Origin: Marinomonas fungiae
Lineage (GTDB): Bacteria > Pseudomonadota > Gammaproteobacteria > Pseudomonadales > Marinomonadaceae
Reading direction: 5' to 3'
Length of the DNA stretch: 55,642 nt
Assembly (NCBI RefSeq): GCF_001418205.1
Contig: NZ_LIQF01000018.1
Coordinates: 1-55,642, forward strand
Made by a program: the position numbers and the translations under genes. This document shows positions 8,573 through 17,273 of the stretch, piece after piece. The notes below the pieces were generated by a model, which was given only the letters and a program-made list of their open reading frames with translations, was not told the origin of the DNA and did no database searches. The first letter of the stretch is position 1. Every line of letters starts with the position of its first letter.

Positions 8573-11082
8573 TGCGTCAGGTCAGTATTCGCCAAAAAGC
8601 GTCCTTGGTGATTTTATCCATCACGGTTGTGGCGCTGTTTATGGTGGCGATTGGCTGGCAATCCATGCGTATCAGTGAAGCGTCGTTATCGGAATTCGAA
8701 GCGCAAACTTTACCGGAAATCAGTACCGCTCTGACTCTAGCAGAAAGTGTCGCACAATTGGCCGCGGCCGCTCCGTATACCGCAGGTTCTGCACGCCCGT
8801 TTCAGCTACAAACCGAATCGGAGCGACTCAATCGGCGTATTACTGATTTGCGTAGCGTCGCGGATAACCTCAAAGACACCGCCTTTCGTGCCCAAATTGA
8901 AGAACGCTTAGAGAGTCTAGAGACGACGCTCGATGAGCTAGTGGAGCTGGTGCATGAAGAGCTGTACATCCGTGAAGACAGCTTGGCGCAACAGTTTGCA
9001 ATTCGCCAAATTTTACCAACGACTTCCCAGCAGAAAACGCTGCAAGAGTACCAAGTGCTGGCTTGGTTGCTACGCTTGATTGAAAAGCCTGGCCAAGTGG
9101 CGCAGCAAATCGTCCAAGAGCTGAACATACTGGATGCCTCACCAGAGGTGAAACGCATAGCTGAGTCGTTACTTAAAGCACAACAACGTCTCAATGACAT
9201 TCAAGATCGCAAAAGCTACCTCCTGATTTCCTTGCGCGCAAAATCCGAACAGCTCAGCGCTCAAGTCAGTGAGTTCGTCGGTGCGTTGCAAAAACAAGTC
9301 TCTCGACAACGCCTTGAAGTGGGGCAAGTGGTTGCCAATGGGCAGCTGTGGCTAATGGGAATTTCTCTGTTCTTAGTGGTTGGCTTGAGCTTGTTATATC
9401 GCTCTAGTCGCCGTATGACCCGAGACTTAGAGTCGGTCACTCAGGATATGGAAGAATTATCCCTTGGGCAGGTAGATCTGCGTAATCCTCAAGTCAAACG
9501 CAATGATGAAATCGGTACGCTGGCGAATGCTTTTGAGGTATTTCGCCGCGACGCCATTCGGCGTTTGGAAGTGTCTGCTGAGCTATCAGAGCAGAAACGT
9601 CTCTTGGAAACCATCTTCGACAATATGAACGATGGTTTAAGTGTGTTTTCCGAGAAAGGTTTATTGATCGCTTGGAACAAAGGCTATGAAGCACTGTTCG
9701 ATATCCAATCGGATCAACTGTACCATGGCATGCCACTTGCCGAGGTACAAAAGCTGATCACGCAAAGCTCCCACAAAAACCTCAATATGGAAAATCAACT
9801 GGTGCACATGGATGAGGTGAATGCCTCGCGTCACCATCGCAGCCAGAGTTTTGAGCGCCATTTTGACTCGGGTAAAATCATAGAGTTTCGTTCCAAACCT
9901 ATGCCAGATGGTGGTTTTGTCACGCTTTATACTGATTTGACGGAGCGTAAGAGCGTTGAGAGTCAGCTGCGTCAGGCACAAAAAATGGAAGTGCTGGGGC
10001 AGCTCACCGGCGGTGTCGCCCATGACTTTAATAACCTACTTGCAGCGATTATGGGCAACCTACAAATGCTGTCCGACTCTGAGCCGAAAACCGACGATCA
10101 AGCACGCTATGTGGAGCGTGCTTTAGCGGTGGCTGAGAAAAGCAGCAGTTTGGTACATCGTCTACTGGCCTTTAGTCGCCGTCAGCAGCTTTTCCCTGAA
10201 CCGACGCATGTGGATGATTTGATCGAGGGCATGCTGGATCTGGTTGAGTACAGTGTTGGCAACCATATTCGAGTGGAAGTGGATTTAAATTGTCCGAAAC
10301 AATACTGCCTGATCGACCCTTCTCAGCTAGAGAATGCTTTGCTGAACTTATCGCTTAACAGTGCTGCGGCTATGGCTCGCGGAGGGACTTTAAGCTTTTC
10401 CACCAAAGCGACGACTCTGCCGGATTCTGATGTAGCGGGCGTGCGTATCAAAGTAGAAGACACCGGCAGTGGTATTTCTGAAGAGGTGCTTGGACGCATT
10501 TTTGAGCCGTTCTTTACCACCAAGCCTGTGGGCAAAGGCAGTGGCTTGGGGCTCAGTATGATTTACGGCTTTGTGAAACAAAGTGGCGGTGAAATTCGTG
10601 TCACGTCCGAAGAAGGCCAATGGACCAAGGTATGCTTATTTTTACCTCTCATGGCGACGCAAGACGCTGCGGGCAAGCCTTCTAAATTAGAAAGCCTACC
10701 TGTGGTTGAAGTGCCGCAAGATGCCGTGATTTGGTTGGTTGAAGACGATCCCGAGGTCCGACGAGTGATGCGTGAACAGCTGCAAAAGCTTGGCTGCATG
10801 GTACAAGACTTTGAGCGCGCTGAAGACGTGCTGGACGCGCTCAATCGCTCATTTCATCCTGATCTTATTATGAGTGATGTGAACCTAGCGGGTGAAGTGC
10901 ATGGTGTGACTTTGGCGCATACTTTGAAACAAAACAGTGCTTGGGTCGGGCAAGTATTGCTCATGTCTGGGCTACCCATCCAAGAATTACGCGAAAGTTA
11001 TGGTTTAGAACAAGACGATTTGATCTTATCTAAACCTTTTACAATCAATGAGTTACAGAGGGTTTTTCGATTTAAGATGTGA
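8572..11082 (+). CDS. hybrid sensor histidine kinase, TorS-like
   Basis: An 836-residue membrane kinase. Order: a transmembrane helix (residues 12-28), a long helical periplasmic domain (about 30-255) similar in style to the TorS sensor bundle, a second helix (about 259-276), a HAMP segment, a PAS domain (FDNMNDGLSVFSEKG), a HisKA dimerisation helix with the phospho-histidine in GGVAHDFNNLLA, and an ATP-binding domain (N box ENALLNLSLNSAAAM, G box GSGLGLSMIYG). A C-terminal receiver (WLVEDDPEVRR, aspartate in LIMSDVNL) completes it. No Hpt domain is present, unlike E. coli TorS, so a separate Hpt protein or direct transfer to the adjacent regulator is needed. The periplasmic bundle could dock a binding protein such as the one at 14268. 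Confidence 0.88.
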   Translation: MRQVSIRQKASLVILSITVVALFMVAIGWQSMRISEASLSEFEAQTLPEISTALTLAESVAQLAAAAPYTAGSARPFQLQTESERLNRRITDLRSVADNLKDTAFRAQIEERLESLETTLDELVELVHEELYIREDSLAQQFAIRQILPTTSQQKTLQEYQVLAWLLRLIEKPGQVAQQIVQELNILDASPEVKRIAESLLKAQQRLNDIQDRKSYLLISLRAKSEQLSAQVSEFVGALQKQVSRQRLEVGQVVANGQLWLMGISLFLVVGLSLLYRSSRRMTRDLESVTQDMEELSLGQVDLRNPQVKRNDEIGTLANAFEVFRRDAIRRLEVSAELSEQKRLLETIFDNMNDGLSVFSEKGLLIAWNKGYEALFDIQSDQLYHGMPLAEVQKLITQSSHKNLNMENQLVHMDEVNASRHHRSQSFERHFDSGKIIEFRSKPMPDGGFVTLYTDLTERKSVESQLRQAQKMEVLGQLTGGVAHDFNNLLAAIMGNLQMLSDSEPKTDDQARYVERALAVAEKSSSLVHRLLAFSRRQQLFPEPTHVDDLIEGMLDLVEYSVGNHIRVEVDLNCPKQYCLIDPSQLENALLNLSLNSAAAMARGGTLSFSTKATTLPDSDVAGVRIKVEDTGSGISEEVLGRIFEPFFTTKPVGKGSGLGLSMIYGFVKQSGGEIRVTSEEGQWTKVCLFLPLMATQDAAGKPSKLESLPVVEVPQDAVIWLVEDDPEVRRVMREQLQKLGCMVQDFERAEDVLDALNRSFHPDLIMSDVNLAGEVHGVTLAHTLKQNSAWVGQVLLMSGLPIQELRESYGLEQDDLILSKPFTINELQRVFRFKM

Positions 11083-11122
11083 AATGTTACAAATATTTCA
11101 CGCCTTCCTTAATTGCTGAAAT

Positions 11123-11139
11123 TTTTCATTAGTTTTCAT
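11123..11139 (+). promoter_or_regulatory. candidate response-regulator site upstream of the sugar importer
   Basis: TTTTCAT occurs twice at exactly 10-bp spacing (11123-11129 and 11133-11139), about 85 bp before the importer's first start codon. Tandem half-sites one helical turn apart are what OmpR/PhoB-type regulators bind. This is a pattern-based guess. Confidence 0.35.
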
Positions 11140-11222
11140 AGACGATATTTCCATGAGAAACAGCGGTGACTGACTGTTTCGACGGCATAAGCCAGAATAA
11201 AAACAATATTGGAGTCGTTTTC

Positions 11223-12242
11223 ATGAAATTTAACTACCGTACACTTGCTTGTCTTGTTGCTGCCGGCGCTCTGTCTACCTCTGCGATGGCGGAAACTCCT
11301 ATCATCGGTCTGATCACTAAGACCAATACCAACCCATTCTTTGTCAAAATGAAAGAAGGTGCTCAGGCCAAAGCCGCTGAGTTAGGGGTTGAGTTACGTA
11401 CTTTTGCTGGCCGCTACGACGGCGATAATGAAACCCAAGTCCAAGCGGTTGAGAACTTGATTGCCTCTGGTGCTAAAGGGATTCTGATTACCCCAAGCGA
11501 TACCGCGGGCATTGTGCCAACCATTCAAAAGGCTCGCGAGGCCGGTTTGTTGGTGATTGCACTCGATACGCCATTATCACCAGCGAGTGCCGCAGACATG
11601 ACGTTTGCAACGGATAACTTTAAAGCCGGTGAAATGATCGGTATGTGGGCCAAAGCGAAAATGGGTGATAAAGCCAAAGACGCCAAAATCGCTTTACTAG
11701 ATCTTAGCACGAGCCAAATTACGGTAGACGTAGCGCGTAACCAAGGTTTCTTGAAAGGCTTCGGTATTGATCTAAACAATCCAAACTACATGGGCGATGA
11801 AACCGACCCACGTATCGTTGGCAACGACGTGACCCAAGGCTCGGAAGAGGGCGGACGTCGTGCCATGGAAAACCTATTGCAGAAAGACCCAGGCGTGAAT
11901 TTGGTCTACACCATCAACGAACCTGCAGCAGCAGGTGCTTATGAAGCGCTGAAATCGTTTGGAATGGAAAAAGACGTGCTGATCGTATCGGTCGACGGTG
12001 GCTGTCCGGGTGTGCGTAACATCCAAGACGGTGTGATCGGCGCGACGTCTATGCAATTCCCTCTCAGAATGGCCTCTGAAGGTGTAAGTGCGATCGTTGA
12101 ATTCGCCAAAACGGGTACTCGCCCGACTGCTTCTGACGGCCTAGATTTTTACGACACAGGTGTTCAGTTGATCACTGATGAGCCTGCCAACGGCGTTGAC
12201 TCGGTGACCTCGAAAACAGGTCTGGCGATGTGTTGGGGCTAA
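11223..12242 (+). CDS. frcB: sugar ABC transporter periplasmic binding protein, FrcB-like
   Basis: Periplasmic substrate-binding protein of the ribose/fructose class, 339 residues. A signal peptide ends at about AMA (residue 23), and the mature part starts [20 protein letters not shown], as in FrcB, the fructose-binding protein of rhizobia. Hallmarks of the family are [16 protein letters not shown], the sugar-contacting [13 protein letters not shown] and the conserved [10 protein letters not shown]. Start 11223 is chosen because TTGGAG lies 8 nt before it and the signal peptide begins there; the open frame extends to 11166. It is followed by two small hairpins and then the permease, the usual layout for an abundant binding protein. 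Sugar specificity (fructose, ribose or mannose) is inferred, not proven. Confidence 0.88.
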   Translation: MKFNYRTLACLVAAGALSTSAMAETPIIGLITKTNTNPFFVKMKEGAQAKAAELGVELRTFAGRYDGDNETQVQAVENLIASGAKGILITPSDTAGIVPTIQKAREAGLLVIALDTPLSPASAADMTFATDNFKAGEMIGMWAKAKMGDKAKDAKIALLDLSTSQITVDVARNQGFLKGFGIDLNNPNYMGDETDPRIVGNDVTQGSEEGGRRAMENLLQKDPGVNLVYTINEPAAAGAYEALKSFGMEKDVLIVSVDGGCPGVRNIQDGVIGATSMQFPLRMASEGVSAIVEFAKTGTRPTASDGLDFYDTGVQLITDEPANGVDSVTSKTGLAMCWG

Positions 12243-12282
12243 CGCAAAAGTCGTTCGTACTTTTATCGCCTTAGAACATTTT

Positions 12283-12323
12283 AGGCAAACTTGCCTGACC
12301 CCGCTGGCTGATGCCGCCAGCGG
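12283..12323 (+). promoter_or_regulatory. intercistronic hairpins between binding protein and permease
   Basis: Two perfect short stems in tandem: AGGCAA/TTGCCT (12283-12296) and CCGCTGGC/GCCAGCGG (12301-12323), the latter followed by TGGTTTTT. Such structures can halt part of transcription or protect the upstream message, so the binding protein is made in excess over the membrane parts. Confidence 0.65.
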
Positions 12324-12349
12324 TGGTTTTTCTGCTTGGAGTTATTCAT

Positions 12350-13438
12350 ATGAGTTCTGCTAACCCAAAACCGTCTGCACCGGTATTAGATCACGATAAA
12401 GTCGCTGATCAGGCTGGCAGTGGTAGTTATGTAGCGAATTTCGAAAACAAGGATACGCCAGTTCAGCGTTTCCAAAAATTTCTTCATAAGTACCCGGTCG
12501 CAGCGCCAACCATTGTGCTAGTTTTAGCCATCATTGGCTTTAGCTTATTGGTTGGAGACCGTTTCTTACATCCATTTAACTTATCTTTGGTCTTGCAGCA
12601 AGTCACCATCATTGGTGTGATCGGTGTCGCGCAAACCTTGATTATTTTAACAGCCGGCATTGATCTATCGGTCGGTGCCATCATGGTATTAGCATCCGTC
12701 GTGATGGGGCGTATGGCGATTGATCATGGCTTGGATGCGAGTGTGGCCTTGCTGATTGGGATCAGCGTCGGCGCTTTGGCGGGGTTAATTAACGGCACGC
12801 TGATTACGCGCTTCAAACTTCCACCTTTCATCGCCACGCTAGGTTCTTGGAATGTGTTTTTTGCCTTAAACCTTTGGTACTCAAAAAGCGAAACCATTCG
12901 TTCACAAGACATTGCTAATAACGCACCACTGTTGCAGTGGTTGGGCGAAACGATTTCATTCTTTGGTGCTCGGCTGACCTATGGCTCCTTGCTGATGTTG
13001 GCGCTGTTTGTGGTGATCTGGTATGCCCTGAACTGGACTGCTTGGGGACGACATGTGTACGCCACAGGGGACGATCCTGCTGCGGCGAAACTCGCGGGGA
13101 TTCGCACGGATCGCATTCTGTTGTCTGTATATGTGTTGGCGGGTGTAGTGTGTGCCATTGGTGCATGGGTGTTGATTGGCCGTATCGGTTCAGTCTCTCC
13201 TCAAGCGGGTTACACCACTAACTTGGACAGTATTACCGCAGTAGTGATCGGTGGCTGTAGTTTATTCGGTGGGCGTGGCTCTATCTTTGGTACTTTAATT
13301 GGTGCGCTGGTGGTTGGGGTGTTCCGCAATGGTTTGGCGCTTGCTGGTGTGGATGTGCTTTGGCAAGAATTCACCGTGGGTATTTTGATTATTGTCGCCG
13401 TTGGCGTAGACCAGTGGATTCGTAAGGGGACAGCATAA
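12350..13438 (+). CDS. frcC: sugar ABC transporter permease, FrcC-like
   Basis: Inner-membrane permease of the ribose-type (BPD_transp_2) family, about 362 residues. A 45-residue cytoplasmic N-terminus is followed by about 8-10 hydrophobic helices. Family marks include LTAGIDLSVGAIM, INGTLITRFKLPPFIATLG, and YATGDDPAAAKLAGI, the coupling loop that meets the ATPase. Start 12350 is supported by TTGGAG 8 nt upstream; the open frame reaches back to 12311. The stop codon overlaps the ATPase start by one base (TAATG). With the flanking genes it forms a complete importer: one binding protein, one permease dimer, one ATPase dimer. Confidence 0.9.
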   Translation: MSSANPKPSAPVLDHDKVADQAGSGSYVANFENKDTPVQRFQKFLHKYPVAAPTIVLVLAIIGFSLLVGDRFLHPFNLSLVLQQVTIIGVIGVAQTLIILTAGIDLSVGAIMVLASVVMGRMAIDHGLDASVALLIGISVGALAGLINGTLITRFKLPPFIATLGSWNVFFALNLWYSKSETIRSQDIANNAPLLQWLGETISFFGARLTYGSLLMLALFVVIWYALNWTAWGRHVYATGDDPAAAKLAGIRTDRILLSVYVLAGVVCAIGAWVLIGRIGSVSPQAGYTTNLDSITAVVIGGCSLFGGRGSIFGTLIGALVVGVFRNGLALAGVDVLWQEFTVGILIIVAVGVDQWIRKGTA

Positions 13439-14232
13439 TGACAGCACATTACGATCAACAACCTGTATTGCAAGCGCGCGGTTTGGTGAAACGTTACGGC
13501 AGTGTAACGGCCATTGACCATGCGGACCTGACCCTTTACCCAGGGGAAATCTTGGCCGTTATCGGCGATAACGGTGCTGGTAAGTCTTCCCTGATTAAGG
13601 CCTTATCAGGAGCCTTGGTACCAGACGAAGGGGAAATCCTGCTAGACGGTAAACCTGTGCACTTCAGCTCGCCCATGCAGGCACGAGAGTTGGGCATCGA
13701 AACCGTTTATCAAAACTTGGCGGTGTCACCCGCGTTAAACATTGCTGATAATTTGTTTCTTGGCCGAGAGTTGCGTAAGCCGGGGATTTTAGGATCTGTT
13801 TTTCGTATGCTTGATAAGAAAGCCATGGAAGAACGCGCACAAGCCAAGATGAAAGAGCTGGGCTTGATGACGATCCAAAATATCTCCCAAGCAGTGGAAT
13901 CCCTATCAGGTGGTCAGCGACAGGGCGTTGCCGTAGCACGCTCTGCGTTGTTTGGTAGTAAAGTAGTGATTATGGACGAGCCAACCGCGGCACTTGGAGT
14001 AAAAGAATCTCGTCGAGTGTTGAATTTGATTAAAGAAGTTCGTGATCGAGGCTTACCGATCATCTTGATCAGTCACAACATGCCACATGTGTTTGAGGTG
14101 GCGGATCGTATTCACGTTCACCGCTTGGGTAAATGTGCAGCGACCATCACTCCTGAGACCCATACCATGTCGGAAGCGGTTGCGATCATGACTGGGGCGA
14201 TGGAAGTGGACTCAAGTACTCAGGCTGCGTAA
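13438..14232 (+). CDS. frcA: sugar ABC transporter ATP-binding protein, FrcA-like
   Basis: Single-domain ATPase, 264 residues. Walker A is GDNGAGKSS (near residue 43), the signature is LSGGQRQGVAVAR, Walker B is VIMDEPTAAL and the switch histidine is in LISHNMPHV. Ribose-type importers usually have a double-length ATPase of about 500 residues; the one-domain version is typical of FrcA. This supports the fructose-type assignment. The gene overlaps the permease by one base and is followed after 35 bp by a second periplasmic binding protein. Confidence 0.9.
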   Translation: MTAHYDQQPVLQARGLVKRYGSVTAIDHADLTLYPGEILAVIGDNGAGKSSLIKALSGALVPDEGEILLDGKPVHFSSPMQARELGIETVYQNLAVSPALNIADNLFLGRELRKPGILGSVFRMLDKKAMEERAQAKMKELGLMTIQNISQAVESLSGGQRQGVAVARSALFGSKVVIMDEPTAALGVKESRRVLNLIKEVRDRGLPIILISHNMPHVFEVADRIHVHRLGKCAATITPETHTMSEAVAIMTGAMEVDSSTQAA

Positions 14233-14267
14233 AGTTAAGCCCTTGCGAGATGTAGACTGAGGTAACC

Positions 14268-15242
14268 ATGACAGTGCAAACCATAAAGCTGGCGCTAAAG
14301 CGCCTGTGCAGGGCGCTTTCACAAGGAGTGTTTGCAGGCATCCTGTCCTGTGCCTTGGTCTCTTCTTCTGCGACGGCAAGTGATGCGCAAGACCAGCCGC
14401 TACGCTCGATTGGTATCAGCGTAGCGGACTTAGGTAATCCTTTCTTTGTCGAACTGGTGGATTCCGTCACTCGACGCGCGAACGAACTAAACAACGGGCA
14501 GTCGGTTGAGGTAATTGTCCGTTCAGATGCCTATGATCTGCGCCGTCAAGTACGCCAGCTGAATGAATTTATTGAACAAAAAGTCGATCTGATTGTTTTA
14601 ACTGCTGCGGACGAATACAAAATCGCTCCCGTGGTGGCCAAAGCTCAGCGCGCTGGCATTAAAGTGATTGCCGTCGATGTCAATGCCCATGGTGCGGATG
14701 CGACCATCACGACTGATAATGTCCAAGCGGGAGTGGTGGCGTGCGAGCGATTGGCTAAGGAAATTGGCTACACAGGGCAGTTTGTTATCATAAACGGCGT
14801 ATCCGTTTCATCTGTATTAGAACGGGTAGCGGGCTGTAAGTCGGCGATCAACCGTTATCCTGATATCACCTTGCTGAGCGATCGTCTAAACGGGACTGGT
14901 AGCCAAGAGGGCGGTATGGAAGCCATGACCTATTTAATGGAAGAGTACGAGCATTTAGACGCGGTATTTGCGATCAATGATCCGACGGCATATGGCGCTA
15001 TGATGGCGGCACAACAAGCGGGGCGTAGTGAATTTGTCTTGGCCTCTGTCGACGGCTCCAGCTTCGCCATTGATACCATCCAGCAACCTAACCTCTGGAT
15101 TGCTACCGCCGTACAACGCCCACGTTTAATGGCTGAGAGGGCCGTTGAGATTGGCTTGGCTCTGCTTAAGGGTGAAGACGTGCGGCAGCGTTTTATTCTC
15201 ATTCCAGCCCAGCTGGCGGAAAAGCATGGCTCTGAAAAATAG
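14268..15242 (+). CDS. second periplasmic sugar-binding protein, possible sensor partner (TorT-like role)
   Basis: A 324-residue secreted binding protein of the Peripla_BP_4 fold with a signal peptide ending near SSSATAS (residue 40). Conserved features: ISVADLGNPFFVELVDSV, VLTAADEYKIAPVVAKA, VDVNAHGADATITTDN, and AINDPTAYGAMMAAQ. It is clearly diverged from the first binding protein of the importer. A complete importer already exists upstream, and a TorS-like kinase opens the locus, so a role as the kinase's ligand-loaded partner is plausible, by analogy with TorT-TorS and LuxP-LuxQ. It might instead widen the importer's substrate range. Ribosome site TGAGG lies 6 nt before the ATG. Confidence 0.8.
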   Translation: MTVQTIKLALKRLCRALSQGVFAGILSCALVSSSATASDAQDQPLRSIGISVADLGNPFFVELVDSVTRRANELNNGQSVEVIVRSDAYDLRRQVRQLNEFIEQKVDLIVLTAADEYKIAPVVAKAQRAGIKVIAVDVNAHGADATITTDNVQAGVVACERLAKEIGYTGQFVIINGVSVSSVLERVAGCKSAINRYPDITLLSDRLNGTGSQEGGMEAMTYLMEEYEHLDAVFAINDPTAYGAMMAAQQAGRSEFVLASVDGSSFAIDTIQQPNLWIATAVQRPRLMAERAVEIGLALLKGEDVRQRFILIPAQLAEKHGSEK

Positions 15243-15339
15243 CCTAGAAAATCGCGCATAAATAAAGTATTTCTGCTCCTAGCATTGGTGTTTGTAACGA
15301 TCCTCGATACCCTATCAGCTTCATCGTCAAGGATCAGCT

Positions 15340-16227
15340 ATGGACGCTTCACACCTATTTCAACAGATTTTTAATACCGTATTTCCGCTACTGATTATTG
15401 TATTGATCGGCTTTTTCTACGCCCGTGTTCGTCCAACGGATATGACAGTGGCTAACCGTATCAATATGAGCGTGTTTATTCCCGCTTTGATTTTCTCGGT
15501 CATGGCAGCGAAAGATTTTCAAATCCAAGCCTATCAACCTTTAATTGCTGCGGCGGCTTTCGTGGTGATTGGTTCTGGTTTTGTGGCGTGGCCGATTGCC
15601 AAGCTTTTAGGCTACGAGTTCAAGACTTTTGTGCCGCCCATGATGTTTAATAACAGCGGTAACTTAGGCATTCCGCTAATGGTGCTGGCATTTGGTGAAC
15701 AAGCCTTGCCGATTGCTGTGGTGATGTTTCTAACGGAAAACTTACTACACTTCACGGTAGGCATGTACTTGCTGAATCCAAAAACCAACCTCTTAAATTT
15801 GCTAAAAATGCCGATGATTATTGCCACGGCACTTGGCTTGGTGTGGAGTATTCAAGGCTGGTCGCTACCGTCTGCAATCGGTACGGGGGTGGATATGCTT
15901 GGACAGATTTCAATACCCTTAATGTTATTCGCGCTCGGTGTTCGTATGACGGATGTGGATTTTGCACAGTGGCGCATAGGTATTATCAGCGGTTTGGTCA
16001 GCCCGTTAAGCGGCTTGGTGGCTGCGTTTGTATTCTATTGGCTGTTTGGTCTCAATGAAGAGTGGTTTGCCTATTTGGTGGTATTTGCTTGTTTGCCGCC
16101 TGCCGTCTTGAATTATATGGTGGCTGAGATTTTCCAGCAGGAGCCGCAAAAGGTGGCCTCCATTGTACTGCTGGGTAACTTAATGTCACTGGTATGCATC
16201 CCCGTGGCGCTGTATTTTGTTTTGTAA
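15340..16227 (+). CDS. AEC (auxin efflux carrier) family transporter
   Basis: Inner-membrane carrier of the AEC/MdcF family, 295 residues with about ten hydrophobic helices. Recognisable parts: LIIVLIGFFYARVRP at the first helix, MSVFIPALIFSVMAAKDF, and FNNSGNLGIPLMVLAFGEQA, the conserved motif of the first half. The C-terminal half has LPPAVLNYMVAE. Family members export or exchange carboxylates such as malonate or malate; the substrate here is unknown. GGAT lies just before the start codon. Its stop touches the downstream mechanosensitive-channel gene, so the two are probably co-transcribed. Confidence 0.88.
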   Translation: MDASHLFQQIFNTVFPLLIIVLIGFFYARVRPTDMTVANRINMSVFIPALIFSVMAAKDFQIQAYQPLIAAAAFVVIGSGFVAWPIAKLLGYEFKTFVPPMMFNNSGNLGIPLMVLAFGEQALPIAVVMFLTENLLHFTVGMYLLNPKTNLLNLLKMPMIIATALGLVWSIQGWSLPSAIGTGVDMLGQISIPLMLFALGVRMTDVDFAQWRIGIISGLVSPLSGLVAAFVFYWLFGLNEEWFAYLVVFACLPPAVLNYMVAEIFQQEPQKVASIVLLGNLMSLVCIPVALYFVL

Positions 16228-16238
16228 TGGAGCACTCT

Positions 16239-16805
16239 ATGTTGGTTCAAATCGGCTTGGTAGCCTTGTTGGTTCTGGCGTATGCCATTGCTATGCGCTT
16301 AAGCTCAACCGCAATCCATTCGGTTGGTTTGCGCCGCTCTTTGAATGATTTGCGCGTGAGTCTCATCTCGAAAATGATCAATTTAGCACTCACGGCTGTT
16401 TTTATCTTTTCGCTGTGTGTGGTGCTTGGCGTTGGCTATGGGCAGTTAGCGGTGTTCTTTTCTTCGGTCTTTGCCGTGGTGGGGGTGGCCCTTTTTGCGC
16501 AATGGTCGATTCTTAGTAACATCACCGCCAGTCTGATCATCTTTTTTGGCTTCCCATATCGGGTCGGTGATTGGATTAAGGTCGTTGATAAAGATGAAGA
16601 GATTCTCGGACAAATCCATGAGATCTCAACCTTTCATGTGATTATTACTCGCCTCACTGGCGATACGGTGACGTATCCTAACAGCATGATGTTGCAGAAA
16701 GCTGTGATTCGCTTTCGTGATGAGCAAGAGGCAAAGCGCCATTCTCAGCTGCTTAAAGAGGTTGTCGAAGATGACAACACGGTCACAGGAAAAAGTAAAA
16801 ATTGA
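16239..16805 (+). CDS. short MscS-family mechanosensitive channel
   Basis: About 188 residues. Three hydrophobic segments (near 1-20, 42-66, 68-95) lead into an MscS core: AQWSILSNITASLIIFFGFPYRVGDWIKV is the pore-helix exit and beta-domain entry (starts about residue 86), and DTVTYPNSMMLQKAVIRF the end of the beta domain. The large C-terminal cage of MscS is mostly missing. The open frame extends back to 16194, with an ATG at 16227 overlapping the previous stop, but GGAG sits 6 nt before the ATG at 16239, which I prefer. Role: pressure release during osmotic downshock, or a regulatory homologue of it. Confidence 0.82.
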   Translation: MLVQIGLVALLVLAYAIAMRLSSTAIHSVGLRRSLNDLRVSLISKMINLALTAVFIFSLCVVLGVGYGQLAVFFSSVFAVVGVALFAQWSILSNITASLIIFFGFPYRVGDWIKVVDKDEEILGQIHEISTFHVIITRLTGDTVTYPNSMMLQKAVIRFRDEQEAKRHSQLLKEVVEDDNTVTGKSKN

Positions 16806-16890
16806 TCAAATTTCACACAGCACTGTGAGGTTGTGGCATACTATCTGACCTTGTCTTATTTATGTTCCGCAAGCTCGGTAGGAGAGTTCA

Positions 16891-17166
16891 ATGAAATCCA
16901 AGCCCGAAGCCCTGATCTCTAAGCATCCCGGCCTCATCCACAGTGACGCTTTGAAAGTGAAATCCCATGTTCAGCGTAACCAAGAAGATTGGGTGCTGCA
17001 CACACTGATGATTGAAGGCTATGATGTACCGTTTCGCTTTAGACGCCAAGGTAAGTATCATTCGCTGCGCGGCGCTCGTGTGAATTTAACCTATTACCCA
17101 GCTCAAGAATCCGTGGCTGGGATTGATATGGAAGTAATGAAGGTCGTGCGCGTAAAACGCAGTTAA
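16891..17166 (+). CDS. small conserved-looking protein of unknown function
   Basis: A 91-residue soluble protein I cannot place in a family. It has an excellent ribosome site (AGGAGAG, 6 nt before the ATG). Composition is basic, with a hydrophobic-patterned core (VLHTLMIEGYDVPFRFRRQG, then NLTYYPAQES) that suggests a small mostly beta fold. No cysteines, signal peptide or transmembrane helix. It lies between the short MscS gene and the cation channel, each with its own spacing, so it is probably a single gene. Codon use matches its neighbours. It is very likely real, with function unknown. Confidence 0.75.
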   Translation: MKSKPEALISKHPGLIHSDALKVKSHVQRNQEDWVLHTLMIEGYDVPFRFRRQGKYHSLRGARVNLTYYPAQESVAGIDMEVMKVVRVKRS

Positions 17167-17273
17167 CGTTCTTTACTCGCGCTGATTAGCATTCGGGATA
17201 ATATTTGATTTGTCATTGTCTGAAGGTACTCTCTGCTCAGTTCGAGCTTTTTCATTAGGAGTAATTTCAGGTA

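Noticed and set aside
8802..10844. Several minus-strand ORFs inside the histidine kinase gene
   Set aside because: They mirror the codon pattern of the kinase, lack ribosome sites and recognisable domains.
12937..13221. Plus-strand ORF inside the permease gene, cysteine-rich
   Set aside because: Out-of-frame shadow of frcC with improbable composition (many Cys and Trp).
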